Source: Candidatus Faecalibacterium intestinigallinarum
Lineage (GTDB): Bacteria; Bacillota; Clostridia; Oscillospirales; Ruminococcaceae
DNA length: 53,560 nucleotides
NCBI GenBank assembly: GCA_019113345.1
Contig: DXHQ01000048.1
Location: 1 to 53,560, forward strand
Direction: 5' to 3'
The position numbers were made by a program, and so were the translations under genes. Shown in pieces: positions 53,432-53,560 of this stretch (its first letter is position 1; every line of letters starts with the position of its first letter). Below the pieces are notes generated by a model. It did no database searches. It was not told the DNA's origin and worked only from the letters and a program-made list of their open reading frames with translations.

Positions 53432-53560
53432 TGAACTGCACCCCATTTGTTAGACAGTATGGTATACTGGATAACAAGTGGGGTGATTTATTATGCCAAA
53501 AGGAAAACCGAACAAACGGTACACACCAGAATTTAAGCAGCTGGTAGTAGAGACAATGCG
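53432..53560 (+). mobile_element. Left end of an IS3-family element (runs off the window)
   Basis: The left end begins TGAACTGCACCCCATTTGTT and is followed by AGACA, matching the conserved TGnACTGCACCCC...TTAGACA terminal repeat of IS3-group elements (IS150 type). A TATACT -10 and a GGGGTG site precede the transposase start. The right end and any target duplication lie outside. Confidence 0.8.
53493..53560 (+). CDS. IS3-family transposase OrfA, 5' part
   Basis: Only the first 22 codons are inside the window. The product starts MPKGKPNKRYTPEFKQLVVE, matching the helix-turn-helix N-terminus (RYTPEFK) of IS3-type OrfA proteins. The ATG follows GGGGTG. Whether the gene is whole cannot be judged. 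Confidence 0.8.
   Translation, partial: MPKGKPNKRYTPEFKQLVVETM

Overview
The window is visibly GC-rich and carries a Firmicutes gene set: sporulation-type genes (yqfC, yqfD, a ylbJ-like gene, a CwlD-like amidase, a ylmC/ymxH gene), mutS2, ABC-F, YerC/YecD, a LytTR/GHKL two-component pair and a UvrX/YolD-like pair. Together with a Tritrichomonas-type IMP dehydrogenase and strong TTGACA/TATAAT promoters with 17-bp spacers, this suggests a chromosomal segment of a Clostridia, most likely Oscillospiraceae/Ruminococcaceae (relatives of Subdoligranulum, Gemmiger or Faecalibacterium). The family placement is inference. Nearly all of it is core chromosome; the only mobile element seen is the left end of an IS3-family element at the right edge.

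Layout. 0-2.4 kb: an unrecognised 355-aa protein, a cell-wall amidase and the first copy of a structured dispersed repeat. 2.4-8.3 kb: a leftward housekeeping run phoH-ybeY-era-(yqzL-like)-recO-mutS2. 8.5-11.3 kb: tRNA-Thr, then ylbJ-like diverging from yqfC-yqfD. 11.3-16.1 kb: lon-engB-methyltransferase-hslO. 16.2-19.4 kb: HAD phosphatase, ABC-F ATPase and Gx transporter. 19.5-22.5 kb: phosphoglycolate-phosphatase-like gene, a serine-rich SGNH hydrolase and a small protein. 22.6-27.4 kb: yerC, rpsB-tsf with a structured leader, an LTA-synthase-like sulfatase, ylmC. 27.5-31.2 kb: HAD, DUF1540, DUF1624, Y-family polymerase and YolD-like protein.

31.2-36.4 kb holds a self-contained signalling module: LytTR response regulator, soluble GHKL kinase, then two ABC exporter half-transporters. 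A well-formed LytTR operator (two 9-bp repeats, 12-bp spacer) lies in front of the exporter genes and partly overlaps a terminator, so the regulator very probably activates the exporter.

36.4-41.4 kb holds tRNA-Leu, pncB, guaB and an acyl-ACP thioesterase gene. The 0.8-kb gap between guaB and the thioesterase contains a second copy of the dispersed repeat, a probable new small RNA with C/U-rich regions complementary to Shine-Dalgarno sequences, and five ACAAAA motifs spaced at helical intervals across its promoter. 41.4-45.4 kb is potABCD, 45.5-49.5 kb a Gld-like ABC system with DUF4340, then rpmE, a raffinose-synthase-like GH36 enzyme, a transglutaminase/CAP-like lipoprotein, and the IS end.

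The items most worth following up are the small RNA with its phased upstream repeats, the LytTR operator/exporter module, the two-copy structured repeat with compensatory changes, and the rpsB leader.
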